64,000 bases of DNA from CAVYXF01 sp963772335 (GTDB lineage: Bacteria > Pseudomonadota > Alphaproteobacteria > Rhizobiales > Rhodomicrobiaceae). Below the pieces are notes generated by a model. It was not told the origin of the DNA and searched no databases. It saw only the letters and a list, made by a program, of their open reading frames with translations. The position numbers were made by a program, and so were the translations under genes. Location of the stretch: assembly GCA_963772335.1 (NCBI GenBank), contig CAVYXF010000003.1:124001-188000 (forward strand), read 5' to 3'. This document shows positions 28,514-37,069 of the stretch, piece after piece; position 1 is the first letter of the stretch; each line of letters opens with the position of its first letter.

Positions 28514-29440
28514 CTACCCTCCGGATCGCGCGCTCCGTCCGGGCAGCCCTCCCGACACCTCCTGCTGAAACTGCCGCAGCGCAATCGGGTCGGCGGCGAG
28601 CGCCTGGAATCTGCCGTTGGTCGACCAGTCTTTATAAGGGATGGGCAGGAAGGCGGTGAACATCACCAGATAGGCGCCGAGCGAGAGCGAGATGGCGACG
28701 AACACCACGAACATGTTCAGCACGAAATAGGCCGAGGGGCTCTGGAAGATCATCACCGCAGCATAGATGTGGATATAGAGCAGCGCGGCGAAGGCGGCGA
28801 GCATCCCCAAAGCGGCGATGACCCCGATAATCATGGTTGTCCGGTTCGCCCAGCCGGCGACGACCAGATAGGGGTTGCTGCGCGAAATATAGGGCTGGCC
28901 GTTGTCGGCATAGAGATAGGCGCTGCGCATGACCTCGCCGAGCCGCGGATCGAGCCGGGCAATGATGCAGCTCATCGCCGCCTTGATGGTCTGCAGATGC
29001 ATCAGCGAATAGGTCACCTTCAGCGAGGCGAAGCCGCTGAAGGCCAGCAGAATGGCGAGGATGGTCGGATTGTAGTCCAGCTTGATACCGGAAAGGCTCA
29101 AGGGGATCTGGTAGTCGAACACATAGCCCGCGACATAAGCGGTGATGATGATCGAGGCCGAGGTGAAGATATTGATCCCCGACTGCACGTCCTTCTGCGA
29201 ACCGTAAAGCCGCGCGAGGACGTCGAGGACGTCGAGGACGTCCCGCGCGGTCTTCGGCTCCTTGTCCAGATAGCCGCACATATCCTCGGTGACGATGGCG
29301 GCCGAGCGCATCCAGCGCACCGGATAATATCTGCCGTTCAGCTCGCGCTGGCGCTGCCTCAGCCGGGCTTTCAGCTTGCGCAGCAGCCGGAAGTTATAGA
29401 GCCGCTTCCGCAGCCGTGAGCCACTCGTTGGAAAGGACAT
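28514..29440 (-). CDS. Hypothetical four-TM membrane protein
   Basis: I do not recognise this 308-residue protein. The N-terminal ~80 residues are strongly basic (RKRLYNFRLLRKLKARLRQR) and cytoplasmic. Hydrophobic segments follow at about 88-108, 120-142, 195-230 (a long one, possibly two) and 235-262. The C-terminus is hydrophilic. A triple 9-base repeat in the coding sequence gives DVLDVLDVLA at about 67-76. It is convergent with the dual-ATPase gene and faces away from the htrA gene. No family motif for a channel or enzyme is evident to me. Confidence 0.65.
   Translation of the reverse strand: MSFPTSGSRLRKRLYNFRLLRKLKARLRQRQRELNGRYYPVRWMRSAAIVTEDMCGYLDKEPKTARDVLDVLDVLARLYGSQKDVQSGINIFTSASIIITAYVAGYVFDYQIPLSLSGIKLDYNPTILAILLAFSGFASLKVTYSLMHLQTIKAAMSCIIARLDPRLGEVMRSAYLYADNGQPYISRSNPYLVVAGWANRTTMIIGVIAALGMLAAFAALLYIHIYAAVMIFQSPSAYFVLNMFVVFVAISLSLGAYLVMFTAFLPIPYKDWSTNGRFQALAADPIALRQFQQEVSGGLPGRSARSGG
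29216..29242 (-). repeat. Triple 9-base tandem repeat
   Basis: GAGGACGTC is repeated three times head to tail inside the membrane-protein gene, adding Asp-Val-Leu units without changing frame. Such a tract could vary in length between strains. Confidence 0.8.
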
Positions 29441-29708
29441 GGCAATCGACCAATCGAACGCTTCCGCCGCTTCGGAAGTGCAGGAAGGATGCCATGCGCT
29501 GCAAGCCTGTGCCTGGAGACCTTAGAGGAAACCCGCAGGTTTTTTATCAAAGCGGCGGTGATCTGCCGCGCTACCGGAACCAAAACGCTGGCTGTGAATC
29601 CTATTCACAGGTAACACGAAACGGTCTCGCGCGAGGGCCCCCCAATGAACATGCCGGTGAGCTTGCACCGCCTCTGGCCATGGCAGTCAGCCAGCCGGAG
29701 GGCAGGCA

Positions 29709-30788
29709 ATGAATGATCGCGTTGCCCGCGTATTGTCTATCGCCGCTGTCTTCCTGCTCGCGGGACTCCTGCTGCAGCCTTATATCAACCGCCTGATCTT
29801 CTCGGCTGACACACCGCGCCCCGTCGCTGCGCGCGGTGATCTCTCAGCCTTCGAGAAATCCAGCATCGACGTATTCCAGGAGGCCTCGCCCTCCGTGGTG
29901 CAGGTGGTCGCCCGGCCGGTCGGTGCGCAGAGCGAGGGACAGGTGCAGTCCGGAACCGGCTTCATCTGGGACGCGGCCGGTCATATCGTCACCAACAACC
30001 ACGTCATCGACAACACCGACGGTGTCGTGGTCCGGCTCTCATCGGGCAAGGTGCTGACGGCGACCATTGTCGGGCGCACGCCCAATTACGACCTCGCGGT
30101 GCTGCGCGTCGACAGCCGGGATGTGCTGCCGCCGGCGCTTCCGCTCGGCAAGTCGGGCGATCTGCGGGTCGGCCAGACCGCCTATGCGATCGGCAATCCC
30201 TTTGGCCTCGATCAATCCCTGACGATGGGCATCATCAGCGCCCTGAAGCGCCACCTGCCGACCAGCGGCGGCCGGGAGGTCTCCGATGTCATCCAGACCG
30301 ATACAGCGATCAATCCCGGGAATTCGGGTGGACCGCTGCTCGACTCCGCCGGCCGGGTGATTGGCGTCAACACCGCGATTTTCTCCCCGTCCGGCACCAA
30401 TGCCGGGATCGGCTTCGCCATTCCCGTCGATGTGGCGAACCGCATCGTCCCGGCGCTGATCCGGTCGGGGCGCGTGCCGACGCCGGGGATCGGCATCCTG
30501 GTGGCCGATGAGGCGACCACGGCGCAGCTCGGCGTCCCGGGCGTCGTCATTGCCGATGTCGTGCCGGATTCACCCGCCGCGCGCGCCGGCCTGCGCGGCA
30601 TCGATCGCGCGAAAGGCGCGATCGGCGACGTGATCGTGGCAGCGGATGGCCAGCCGGTGCAAAGGCTGACCGACCTGACCCAGCAGCTCGAGCGTGCCGG
30701 TCAGGGCAAAACTGTGACGTTGACCGTACAGCGGGGCAGCAATAGCCGTCAGGTCGAGGTGCAGGTGGTCGATATCGGCGAGCGCTGA
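29709..30788 (+). CDS. DegS/HtrA-type serine protease with one PDZ
   Basis: This 359-residue membrane-anchored protease has an N-terminal TM anchor at about 8-28 rather than a cleaved signal. The catalytic triad is His98 (TNNHV), Asp128 (NYDLAVL) and Ser206 (GNSGGPL). A single PDZ domain covers about 262-350 (VVIADVVPDSPAARAGL, then GDVIVAADGQPVQRL). One TM anchor and one PDZ domain is the DegS-like layout, which in enterobacteria cuts anti-sigma factors; here the substrate is unknown. The gene is monocistronic, convergent with a flavin monooxygenase 10 bases away. Confidence 0.92.
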   Translation: MNDRVARVLSIAAVFLLAGLLLQPYINRLIFSADTPRPVAARGDLSAFEKSSIDVFQEASPSVVQVVARPVGAQSEGQVQSGTGFIWDAAGHIVTNNHVIDNTDGVVVRLSSGKVLTATIVGRTPNYDLAVLRVDSRDVLPPALPLGKSGDLRVGQTAYAIGNPFGLDQSLTMGIISALKRHLPTSGGREVSDVIQTDTAINPGNSGGPLLDSAGRVIGVNTAIFSPSGTNAGIGFAIPVDVANRIVPALIRSGRVPTPGIGILVADEATTAQLGVPGVVIADVVPDSPAARAGLRGIDRAKGAIGDVIVAADGQPVQRLTDLTQQLERAGQGKTVTLTVQRGSNSRQVEVQVVDIGER

Positions 30789-30798
30789 TCCCGGCAGA

Positions 30799-31983
30799 TC
30801 ACATCTGATAGTCCGGCAGCTCGAAGTCGTCACGCAGGTCCCGGCCGATCAGAAAATCGGCAAGCGGCGGGATGGTCAGCAGATTTGCCACGTGATTGCG
30901 CAGCCAGACGCCCCATGCCGACTGGGGCGCAAAGCTTGAAGCAAAGTTCGCCGCCGATTTCTGCTTGCCCTCGATGAAGGGTCGCAGCTTCTGCTCATGG
31001 CTGCGGAAGGCTGCCGCGTAATCACCGCCCGCCCGGGAGAGCTCGCCGGCCAGCACATAGGCTTCCGTCATGCCAAGGCCTGTGCCCTCGCCGGCGAGCA
31101 GCGATACGGCGCAGGCCGCATCGCCGATCAGCATCACCCGGCCCTTCGACCATTGGTCCATGCGGATCTGGCTGACGCGGTCGAAATAGATGTCGTCGAC
31201 ATGCTCCATCGCTTCGAGGATTTGCGGACATTCCCAGCCGGCATCGCCGAACAGGCGACGCAGCAGCGCCTTGGTTTCGGCCGGCCCGTGTGGATCGTGG
31301 CCACCCGTCTGCTCGGCGGTGAAGACGAACAGAAACAGCGTGCGCTCGCCGCGCATGGCGAAGCGCGAGACCTGCTTGCCCGGCACGGCATAGTTGACAT
31401 AGACCAGCTCGTCGCGCGGCCGGTAGCCTTCGACTTCGAAAGCGGCAACCCGGTAGCCGAGATATTTCTCGAAGGCGCTTTCCGGCCCGAACACAAGCTC
31501 GCGCACAGCCGAGTGCAGCCCATCGGCGCCGATGACGAGATCGAAATCGCGTGCGCCACCCTTCTCCAAGCCGGCACGGACGCCGTCTTTATGCTCTTCG
31601 AGCGCGCAGATGCTGTTGCCGAACAGCGTCTCGGCCCGCTCCTTGATCCTGTCATAGATCGTCTCGGCAAGGTCGCCGCGCGGCAGGCTGGTGAAGCGCT
31701 CATTGGTCATCCGGCCGAGAACGTCGGCGGAGAAACCGCCCACCTTGCGGCCTTCGCTGTCGACAAAGCGCACCTCCTGCACGGAATAACCTTTCTCCCG
31801 CACTTCCGGCAGAATTCCCATGCGCTCGGCGACGGTGTAGCCCACCCCCCAGAAATCGATGATGTAGCCGCCGGCGCGAAAATGCGGAGATTTCTCGATG
31901 AGGGTCGGCTCGTGGCCCGTCTTGTGGAGCCAATAAGCCAGAGTTGGACCGGCAACGCCGGCACCATTGATGGCGATCTTCAT
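30799..31983 (-). CDS. FAD-dependent monooxygenase (PHBH fold)
   Basis: This 394-residue flavin monooxygenase has the PHBH-type fold. Motifs are the N-terminal GAGVAGPTLAYWL (GxGxxG), the ADGLHSAVR motif (DG) about 165 residues in, and GRVMLIGDAACAVSLLAGEG (GD motif). Relatives hydroxylate aromatics or polyketides, or inactivate drugs (TetX-like); the substrate is not readable here. ATG 31983 sits 6 bases past GGAGG; ATG 31986 is too close to that site, and the frame upstream does not look like the family. It lies downstream of the antiporter on the same strand, but with a gap, so co-transcription is uncertain. Confidence 0.88.
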   Translation of the reverse strand: MKIAINGAGVAGPTLAYWLHKTGHEPTLIEKSPHFRAGGYIIDFWGVGYTVAERMGILPEVREKGYSVQEVRFVDSEGRKVGGFSADVLGRMTNERFTSLPRGDLAETIYDRIKERAETLFGNSICALEEHKDGVRAGLEKGGARDFDLVIGADGLHSAVRELVFGPESAFEKYLGYRVAAFEVEGYRPRDELVYVNYAVPGKQVSRFAMRGERTLFLFVFTAEQTGGHDPHGPAETKALLRRLFGDAGWECPQILEAMEHVDDIYFDRVSQIRMDQWSKGRVMLIGDAACAVSLLAGEGTGLGMTEAYVLAGELSRAGGDYAAAFRSHEQKLRPFIEGKQKSAANFASSFAPQSAWGVWLRNHVANLLTIPPLADFLIGRDLRDDFELPDYQM

Positions 31984-32089
31984 CATATTCCTCCGTCGCC
32001 TGGAGTTTGGTAGCGTGACGTCGCAACGGACGAGCCGCATGTATGGAAGATGACGCTCAAGGTGCTTTAATTGTTCCCCCTGAACGCAG

Positions 32090-33370
32090 CTATTCCGCGG
32101 CCTGGCGGCCTTCAGCCGCAGCATGTTTCCCGGCGGTGCGCTCCACCACCCAGCCGAGCGTCAGCCCCTGAATGATGACGGTAAACAGCACCACGGCATA
32201 AGTCGCAGCAAGGATGGTCGGGCGTGCCTCGCTGTCAGGCAAAGACAGAGCGAGCGCCACGGATATACCGCCGCGGACACCGCCCCAGGTCAAAACCGGA
32301 ATGGTGCCTTGGGCGAAATGCTGCCAGCGATCGAGAACAAGAACCGGCCCGCCGACGGCGATGAACCGGGCGAGCAGCACCAGCGGTACCGCGATGAGCC
32401 AGACCGGCAGGAAGGATGGATCAAAGCCGATGACCAGCACTTCAAGGCCGATGAGCAGAAACAGCACCGCGTTCAAAATATCGTCCGTGAGCGTCCAGAA
32501 GCCGAACACATAGCGCTTGGTGACATCGCTCATGGCATAGGCGGCGCCGCGATTGCCGATCAGCACGCCCGCCACCACGACAGCGATCGGTCCGCTCATG
32601 CCGAGCTTATTGGCGAGCGCGTATGTGCCGGTGACGAGCGCCAGCGAGATCAGCACCTCGATCGAATAGTCGTCGATCGCCCGCAGCGCGCGATAGGCCA
32701 CATAGCCCGTGATCAGCCCGAGCAGCCCTCCCCCGCCTGCTTCGACAAGCAGGAGGCGTCCGGCCTCGGGCAGGCCAAATCCGCCATCAGCGCTATAAGC
32801 AGCCTGCAAGGCCACGGTGAACAGCACGACACCAATTCCGTCATTGAACAGCGCCTCGCCGGACATGTCCGTCTCCAGGATTTCCGGCACGTCGGCGGAT
32901 TTGAGCGTGGTCAGCACCGCAACGGGGTCAGTCGGCGCAATCAGCGCGCCGAACACCAGCGCCCAGCCAAAGCTGACCGGCAGGTCGAGCAGCGCCGCGG
33001 CAGCCGAGAGGCCGGCTGCCACGATGACCATCGAGATGAGCACCCCCACCGTCGCCAGAATGCCTACCACCGTGGCCCGCCTGCGCAGCTTGTCGAGATC
33101 CACATGCAGGGCGCCGGCAAACAGTAGGAAGGCCAGCATGCCCTCCATCACCGCCTTGTAGAAATCGATCTGGCGAATGGTTTCCTTAAGGTCGGCATAG
33201 ACCGAGGTCTGCGGAAACAGATATTCGATGCTGATCAGCAGCAGCGAGGCGCCGAGGCCCATGACCAGCAGGCCGATATTGGCGGGTAGCCGCAGCAGCC
33301 GGTGATTGACCCAGGCAAAAATCGCGGTGAGGGTCAGGAGGCTGGCGACCAGTTCAAATAGTGACAGCAA
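32090..33370 (-). CDS. CPA1-family cation/proton antiporter
   Basis: This 426-residue membrane protein has about 12 hydrophobic segments and reads as a monovalent cation:proton antiporter-1 family member. Marker stretches are GALIAPTDPVAVLTTLK and EALFNDGIGVVLF, which carry the Asp residues used for ion exchange (the ND motif). WGGVRGGISVALALSLP lies near the C-terminus. The function is sodium or potassium extrusion against protons, and pH or salt homeostasis. No ATG fits. A TTG at 33370, preceded by AAGGGA at 8-base spacing, gives MLSLFELVASLLTLT and is my start. The C-terminus is short, without the long cytosolic domain of some NhaP types. Confidence 0.9.
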   Translation of the reverse strand: MLSLFELVASLLTLTAIFAWVNHRLLRLPANIGLLVMGLGASLLLISIEYLFPQTSVYADLKETIRQIDFYKAVMEGMLAFLLFAGALHVDLDKLRRRATVVGILATVGVLISMVIVAAGLSAAAALLDLPVSFGWALVFGALIAPTDPVAVLTTLKSADVPEILETDMSGEALFNDGIGVVLFTVALQAAYSADGGFGLPEAGRLLLVEAGGGGLLGLITGYVAYRALRAIDDYSIEVLISLALVTGTYALANKLGMSGPIAVVVAGVLIGNRGAAYAMSDVTKRYVFGFWTLTDDILNAVLFLLIGLEVLVIGFDPSFLPVWLIAVPLVLLARFIAVGGPVLVLDRWQHFAQGTIPVLTWGGVRGGISVALALSLPDSEARPTILAATYAVVLFTVIIQGLTLGWVVERTAGKHAAAEGRQAAE

Positions 33371-33471
33371 AATATATTTCCCTTCTATCGTCGGGTTAAA
33401 CGATCGGGAACGCGAAAGGATCGGCTTGAAATGCACCGCGCTCAAACCGGGGAGCGGGAATCCCGGCCAAC

Positions 33472-33503
33472 AAAAACCCCGCAGCCTCAAGGAGACTACG
33501 GGG
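33472..33503 (-). terminator. Terminator after SH3 repeat protein
   Basis: On the minus strand, CCCCG and CGGGG close a stem that continues inward through an AG(T)CTC/GAG(G)CT pairing, followed by TTTTT. It lies 34 bases past the stop of the 33537-34442 gene and is a convincing rho-independent terminator. Confidence 0.85.
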
Positions 33504-33536
33504 CAGGTTTACTTAACGTTAACGGGGTTGCTGAGA

Positions 33537-34442
33537 TTAGCCGCCGCGCGGCCTGTTGAAGCCGCCGCCGGCCTCACGCTCGCTGCCGCCGCTTCTGATC
33601 GAGCCGGTCGAACCTTGGCCGCGGCTCAAGCCACCGCCATTGGCGCCGCGTTCAAGCCGTTGCGGCTCACGCCCGCCGCGGCCTGGACTCCGCTCGCCGA
33701 CGGCCCGACGCTCAGTCCGACCCTGCGGGGGCCGCTCTGCGTTGCGGCTGCGCTCACCGCGCTGCTCCATGCGGCGATCACCGCGCTCCTCGGCGCGACG
33801 CTCACTGCGGCGGTTGCCGCGCTCCTCGGCGCGACGCTCACTGCGGCGGTTGCCACGCTCCTCGGCGCGACGCTCCGTGCTACGGCTGCTGCGCTCACGC
33901 CGCTCGACCTGCTCTGTACGACGATTGCGGTCGCGGCGTTCTACCTGACGGTTGTCGTTGCGGTCCTGATCCGACCTATCGGCTCTGTTCTCCCTGCGCT
34001 CGCGCCGACCAGGGCCGCCCCGGTCATGATCCTCACCGCGCCATACCGTGCGCCAATGGTTCCGGCGGCCATACCAGGGCCGGTTCCGATAATAGTCGTC
34101 CCAATAGGTGCCGACGCTAAAGGCGATCACCGGCAGATCGATCTCATCGCCATACTCGATAATGGGGACATAGGCCCCCTCATAGGCATGAGTCAGATAG
34201 CCGGCGGCCACCCAACCCCGGTTGCCATCCCAGGACACATCGCACCAGCTATAGCCGCTCAGGCAACCATAAATATCGACCACCGCACCTTCCGCGAGGC
34301 TCACGACCACGGGAAATTCCGTGCTCGGCCCGGCGCGCATGTTCAGGTCAGTTGTCACGCGCGCCGTATCAGCAGCTGCTAGCGCAGGCAACGCGGTACT
34401 CGACAGCAGGGCTGCCGCCGCAAACATTATCGATCGTCTCAT
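33537..34442 (-). CDS. Secreted SH3 protein with Arg/Glu repeats
   Basis: This is a 301-residue protein from ATG 34442. The signal peptide is at 1-23 (MFAAAALLSSTALPALAAA). A bacterial SH3 domain follows at about 25-85, marked by TDLNMRAGPSTEFPVVVSL, GYSWCDVSWDGNRGWV and a Cys pair. Then come an aromatic patch (GTYWDDYYRNRPWYGRR) and a C-terminal half of low complexity rich in Arg, Glu, Asn and Gly. ERRAEERGNRRS-type units are tandemly repeated. SH3b domains often bind peptidoglycan; the charged tail may bind cell-wall polymers. The 24 open codons upstream lack signal-peptide character, so they are excluded. Confidence 0.8.
   Translation of the reverse strand: MRRSIMFAAAALLSSTALPALAAADTARVTTDLNMRAGPSTEFPVVVSLAEGAVVDIYGCLSGYSWCDVSWDGNRGWVAAGYLTHAYEGAYVPIIEYGDEIDLPVIAFSVGTYWDDYYRNRPWYGRRNHWRTVWRGEDHDRGGPGRRERRENRADRSDQDRNDNRQVERRDRNRRTEQVERRERSSRSTERRAEERGNRRSERRAEERGNRRSERRAEERGDRRMEQRGERSRNAERPPQGRTERRAVGERSPGRGGREPQRLERGANGGGLSRGQGSTGSIRSGGSEREAGGGFNRPRGG
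33785..33874 (-). repeat. 36-base coding tandem repeat
   Basis: A 36-base unit is repeated about two and a half times (33785-33820, 33821-33856, then a partial copy) with a single base change. It encodes a 12-residue unit RRSERRAEERGN in the tail of the SH3 protein. The near identity suggests recent slippage. Confidence 0.85.
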
Positions 34443-34707
34443 CGGATTGTCCTTCTCTCTCGTCCCAGCAAAGGGGCGATCTGACGCGTCAAAGGGCGCT
34501 GCCCTGCCGCTCACCTCGTGCCCCTTGCTATGCTCTGAAAAGACAACTCAAATGCCTGATAAAGGTTCTATGACAAAGCTGTCAGGTCCGGCGGAGCGCA
34601 CTTGGAAGGTCGCCGGCGGCAAAGGTTCTCGATCTATGTCATGCCGGCGCAAACGAGGGCTCATGACCGCCCGTTGAGAACCGCGGGACTTCATACACCT
34701 GGTAATG

Positions 34708-34733
34708 GGAACGTGATCGGAGGAGGCTGCGTT
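34708..34733 (+). promoter_or_regulatory. EcfG-type stress promoter upstream of DUF4396 gene
   Basis: GGAAC at 34708-34712 and CGTT at 34730-34733 are separated by 17 bases. This matches the GGAAC-N16/17-CGTT pattern of EcfG, the alphaproteobacterial general stress sigma factor. It points toward the DUF4396 gene, about 150 bases before its ATG. Confidence 0.5.
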
Positions 34734-34880
34734 CTCCCCTTAGCGGCGCGGCGCCCAGCGAGCGCTTTCTCCGGATCCCGCCAAGCGCTGCTTATGGCGC
34801 CACCAATCAAAGTCATTCAGTGCCCGCAGGGCCGGCTGAGCAACACGTTGTTTGCGGCCCACGAAAATTCCGGGGTTGCA

Positions 34881-35675
34881 ATGTCATCGAGTTTTCTTGC
34901 CAGCACATTGGGATTCATGGCTGAGCCGTGGTTTGCGATAGGCTGGTACGCCGTCTCCATCATAAGCATGATCTGGATGATCTATGACGCCGAGAACGCC
35001 AACAGCGCCCTCAACCCGCCGCTGAAGGTGGCTTGGCCGATCATCATTTTTTTCTTCTCCATAATCGGTCTTGCGCTCTATCTCGTCACCTCCCGCCCCT
35101 CCGATATCGGCCACTATCACGGGCGGATGGAGAAGATGCAGCGCTTCACCGCGTATTCGAAGCCGCGCTGGCGCAAGGTGATCGCGTCCGCCACGCACTG
35201 CGTTGGTGGCGATGGTCTCGGCATCATGACCGCGATGGCGCTCTCACGCGTGTGGGGTCTCACCTTTTGGCAGGAATTCTGGTTCGAATATCTGGTCGGC
35301 TATCTGTTCGGCTGGTTCATATTCCAGCTCTGGGCGATGCGTCTTCACGGCAATGACTGGCTGACCTCGATCTGGAAGGGTGGCCGGGCCGAGTTCTTCT
35401 CGATGATTACCGTGATGATCGGAATGGGGTTGGTGATGCGCTTCGTCACCCCGAATGTTGTCGGCACGCGGCCGCTCCCGGACAGCTTCGCCTTCTGGAC
35501 CTTCGGCGCGCTCGGCCTTCTCGTCGGCTTCATCGCGACCTATCCGATGAACTGGTGGCTGGTGGCGATCGGCTGGAAACACGGCCAAGGCCACGAGCAC
35601 ATGCTGGAGCAGATGCACGCCGAGCATCACGGCCAATCGCGCAGTGAACGGCACGCCTCGGAAGCAGTGATGTGA
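34881..35675 (+). CDS. DUF4396 membrane protein
   Basis: This 264-residue polytopic protein reads as DUF4396. It has TM segments at about 15-33 and 45-68. The conserved HCVGGDGLG motif, with SATHC just before it, lies near residue 110. TM segments follow at about 130-155, 175-190, 205-230 and 230-245. The C-terminus is His-rich (KHGQGHEHMLEQMHAEHHGQ). The conserved His/Cys suggest metal binding, but the function of the family is not established. The ATG at 34881 begins the membrane protein; the frame stays open far upstream without TM or family features. An EcfG-like promoter lies upstream and a strong terminator downstream. Confidence 0.8.
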   Translation: MSSSFLASTLGFMAEPWFAIGWYAVSIISMIWMIYDAENANSALNPPLKVAWPIIIFFFSIIGLALYLVTSRPSDIGHYHGRMEKMQRFTAYSKPRWRKVIASATHCVGGDGLGIMTAMALSRVWGLTFWQEFWFEYLVGYLFGWFIFQLWAMRLHGNDWLTSIWKGGRAEFFSMITVMIGMGLVMRFVTPNVVGTRPLPDSFAFWTFGALGLLVGFIATYPMNWWLVAIGWKHGQGHEHMLEQMHAEHHGQSRSERHASEAVM

Positions 35676-35721
35676 CGGGGTAAGCTGCAGCCTCCGGGCG
35701 AACCCGCGGCTTGCACAACAG

Positions 35722-35756
35722 AACGGGCGATCAGTTCACACCGATCGCCCGTTTTA
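35722..35756 (+). terminator. Rho-independent terminator
   Basis: AACGGGCGATC and GATCGCCCGTT form a perfect stem with a 10-base loop and run into TTTTAT. It ends the DUF4396 transcript, 47 bases past its stop. Confidence 0.9.
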
Positions 35757-35811
35757 TCGTGGTTAGCCGCGCATCTGTTCTTCTACAGCGGTACCGCAAC
35801 CTACCCCGGCA

Positions 35812-36189
35812 CTAGCGAAGATACGGGCAAAGCCGCTGTTCGCCGCCATAGGTCGTATAATATCCGGTATCCGGCTCGAATGAGCGATATCGGGCCTCAC
35901 AGCGATCGATCGCGTCCTCCGCTGCCGAATGACTCAAGCCTTCTGCGACGAGCGAGCCGATGAGACCGGCCGCAAACGCGGCACCGGGGCCAAAATCATC
36001 GTCATGACGCCAATGGTGGTGACGATGCCGGCCGTGCCACCGGACTTTTTCTATATTCGCATTGCTGGAAAGGGCGCTCGCGCCGCCTTGCATGGGCGTC
36101 GCCGCACGCGCCGGAATGAGACTTGCCGGCAAGAAAAGTAGGGCAGCAGCGACAATCGCGACCCCGCGTTTTGCAGCATTGTTCTTCAT
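35812..36189 (-). CDS. BA14K family secreted protein
   Basis: This is a 125-residue protein. The signal peptide is at about 8-29 (VAIVAAALLFLPASLIPARA). A His/Arg cluster (WHGRHRHHHWRHDDD) and a glycine-rich helix (GAAFAAGLIGSLVAEGL) follow. The C-terminal BA14K motif is CEARYRSFEPDTGYYTTYGG and ends in a second Cys, CPYLR. BA14K is a Rhizobiales envelope family named from an immunoreactive Brucella antigen; its role is unclear. The His cluster may bind metal. ATG 36189 follows AAAGGAG. A bidirectional EcfG-like site lies about 70-95 bases upstream, so it is probably part of the general stress response. Confidence 0.88.
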   Translation of the reverse strand: MKNNAAKRGVAIVAAALLFLPASLIPARAATPMQGGASALSSNANIEKVRWHGRHRHHHWRHDDDFGPGAAFAAGLIGSLVAEGLSHSAAEDAIDRCEARYRSFEPDTGYYTTYGGEQRLCPYLR

Positions 36190-36688
36190 CTCTGCTCCTT
36201 TCTTGAGAACACACGAGTTTGAAAAATGAGCCAGTGTTTGCTTGGCTCATATTCCCGGAACGTCATTGGATGATCATCGTTCCGAATTTTTTGCTGTTCA
36301 CGAGTTAGCCTTGGTTCCATCCAGCTCTGAAAGCATAACCGATAAAGTCTGTTTACGGATTCTCCATTAATCTAGTTAGTGCAATTTAGCATTTATAAGA
36401 TATTCTTAATTAAACGTTATATAGCTAAAATCCATGCACAAAAATAACAATCCTGCAGTTCATCACGTCATATCTCGACAAAGCCGATGATATGCTGGCC
36501 CACAGCATGGCACTGACATCGAAGGTCATCATCAACTTAGATTGTCTATTTTCTTGTGATCTGTAGCTATGTCGCCATCTAAACAATATTTTCTCACAAA
36601 TTTTGCAACGAAATCTGTTTTGCGTCGTTACCATTAAATACCGGCGAGGCGGGGATCAATATCGAAACGCACGAAAGGAGATCAACGC
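36190..36688. other. AT-rich divergent gap
   Basis: About 500 bases are clearly more AT-rich than the surroundings, especially 36290-36640. I see no supported gene; a 69-codon minus-strand frame at 36425-36634 has no ribosome site or family resemblance. The gap holds the bidirectional stress-type promoter at 36257-36283 and presumably the promoter of the gene at 36689. High AT suggests a target for a nucleoid protein or a remnant of foreign DNA. Confidence 0.45.
36257..36283. promoter_or_regulatory. Palindromic EcfG-type promoter
   Basis: GGAAC (36257-36261), 16 bases, then CGTT (36278-36281) matches the EcfG general stress promoter. The outer bases form the palindrome GGAACG/CGTTCC, so the reverse strand also reads GGAAC-N16-CGTT. 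On the minus strand it is ideally placed for the BA14K gene, with a predicted leader of about 60 bases. The plus-strand reading is about 400 bases from the next gene. Confidence 0.6.
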
Positions 36689-37069
36689 GTGAAAAGACAC
36701 CTCATGCCAGTTTACATGACGGCGGCGCTCGCACTCGCCACGACCAGCGCCTTCGCACAGCAGTCGGGGCAGAGCGACCAGCCGAACCAGCAGAAGCAGG
36801 CTGCACAGACGGAGCAGCAGTCCGGCCAGCCGAGCAACGCGCAGAACGCGCAGCACATGGCGATGACGCAGGGCAAGCTGCGCAAGGCGCTCCAGGACGC
36901 CGGATTCAAGAGCATTCGCGTCATCGATGCGAGCTATCTCGTCCAGGCGCAAACCCAGGATGGCGACAGTGTGCTGATGTTCATCAATCCGCCGCAGACC
37001 ACCGCCTCAAAAGCGGACAATCAGCAAGGCGGCAAGAACAACAGCAACAGTAACAACAAGTCTCAGTAA
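36689..37069 (+). CDS. Secreted Gln-rich protein
   Basis: I do not recognise this 126-residue protein by name. The signal peptide is at 1-23 (YMTAALALATTSAFAQQ). A Gln/Asn/Ser-rich segment covers about 24-55. A small folded part follows at about 58-100 (GKLRKALQDAGFKSIRVIDA then SYLVQAQTQDGDSVLMFINP), then an Asn/Lys/Gln-rich tail. The folded part resembles small periplasmic stress proteins found near PRC-barrel genes in Rhizobiales. The start is GTG 36689 with AAAGGAG at suitable spacing. It is followed by two hairpins and a SodC-PRC fusion on the same strand, probably in one transcript. Confidence 0.75.
   Translation: MKRHLMPVYMTAALALATTSAFAQQSGQSDQPNQQKQAAQTEQQSGQPSNAQNAQHMAMTQGKLRKALQDAGFKSIRVIDASYLVQAQTQDGDSVLMFINPPQTTASKADNQQGGKNNSNSNNKSQ

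Noticed and set aside
29216..29242. Triple 9-base repeat as a CRISPR-like or regulatory array
   Set aside because: It is a short in-frame coding repeat with no spacers; simple slippage explains it.
30997..32013. 338-codon plus-strand frame over the monooxygenase gene
   Set aside because: Antisense to the flavin monooxygenase with its three FAD motifs intact.
36425..36634. 69-codon minus-strand frame in the AT-rich gap
   Set aside because: No ribosome site or family resemblance; AT-rich DNA gives few stops by chance in short frames.
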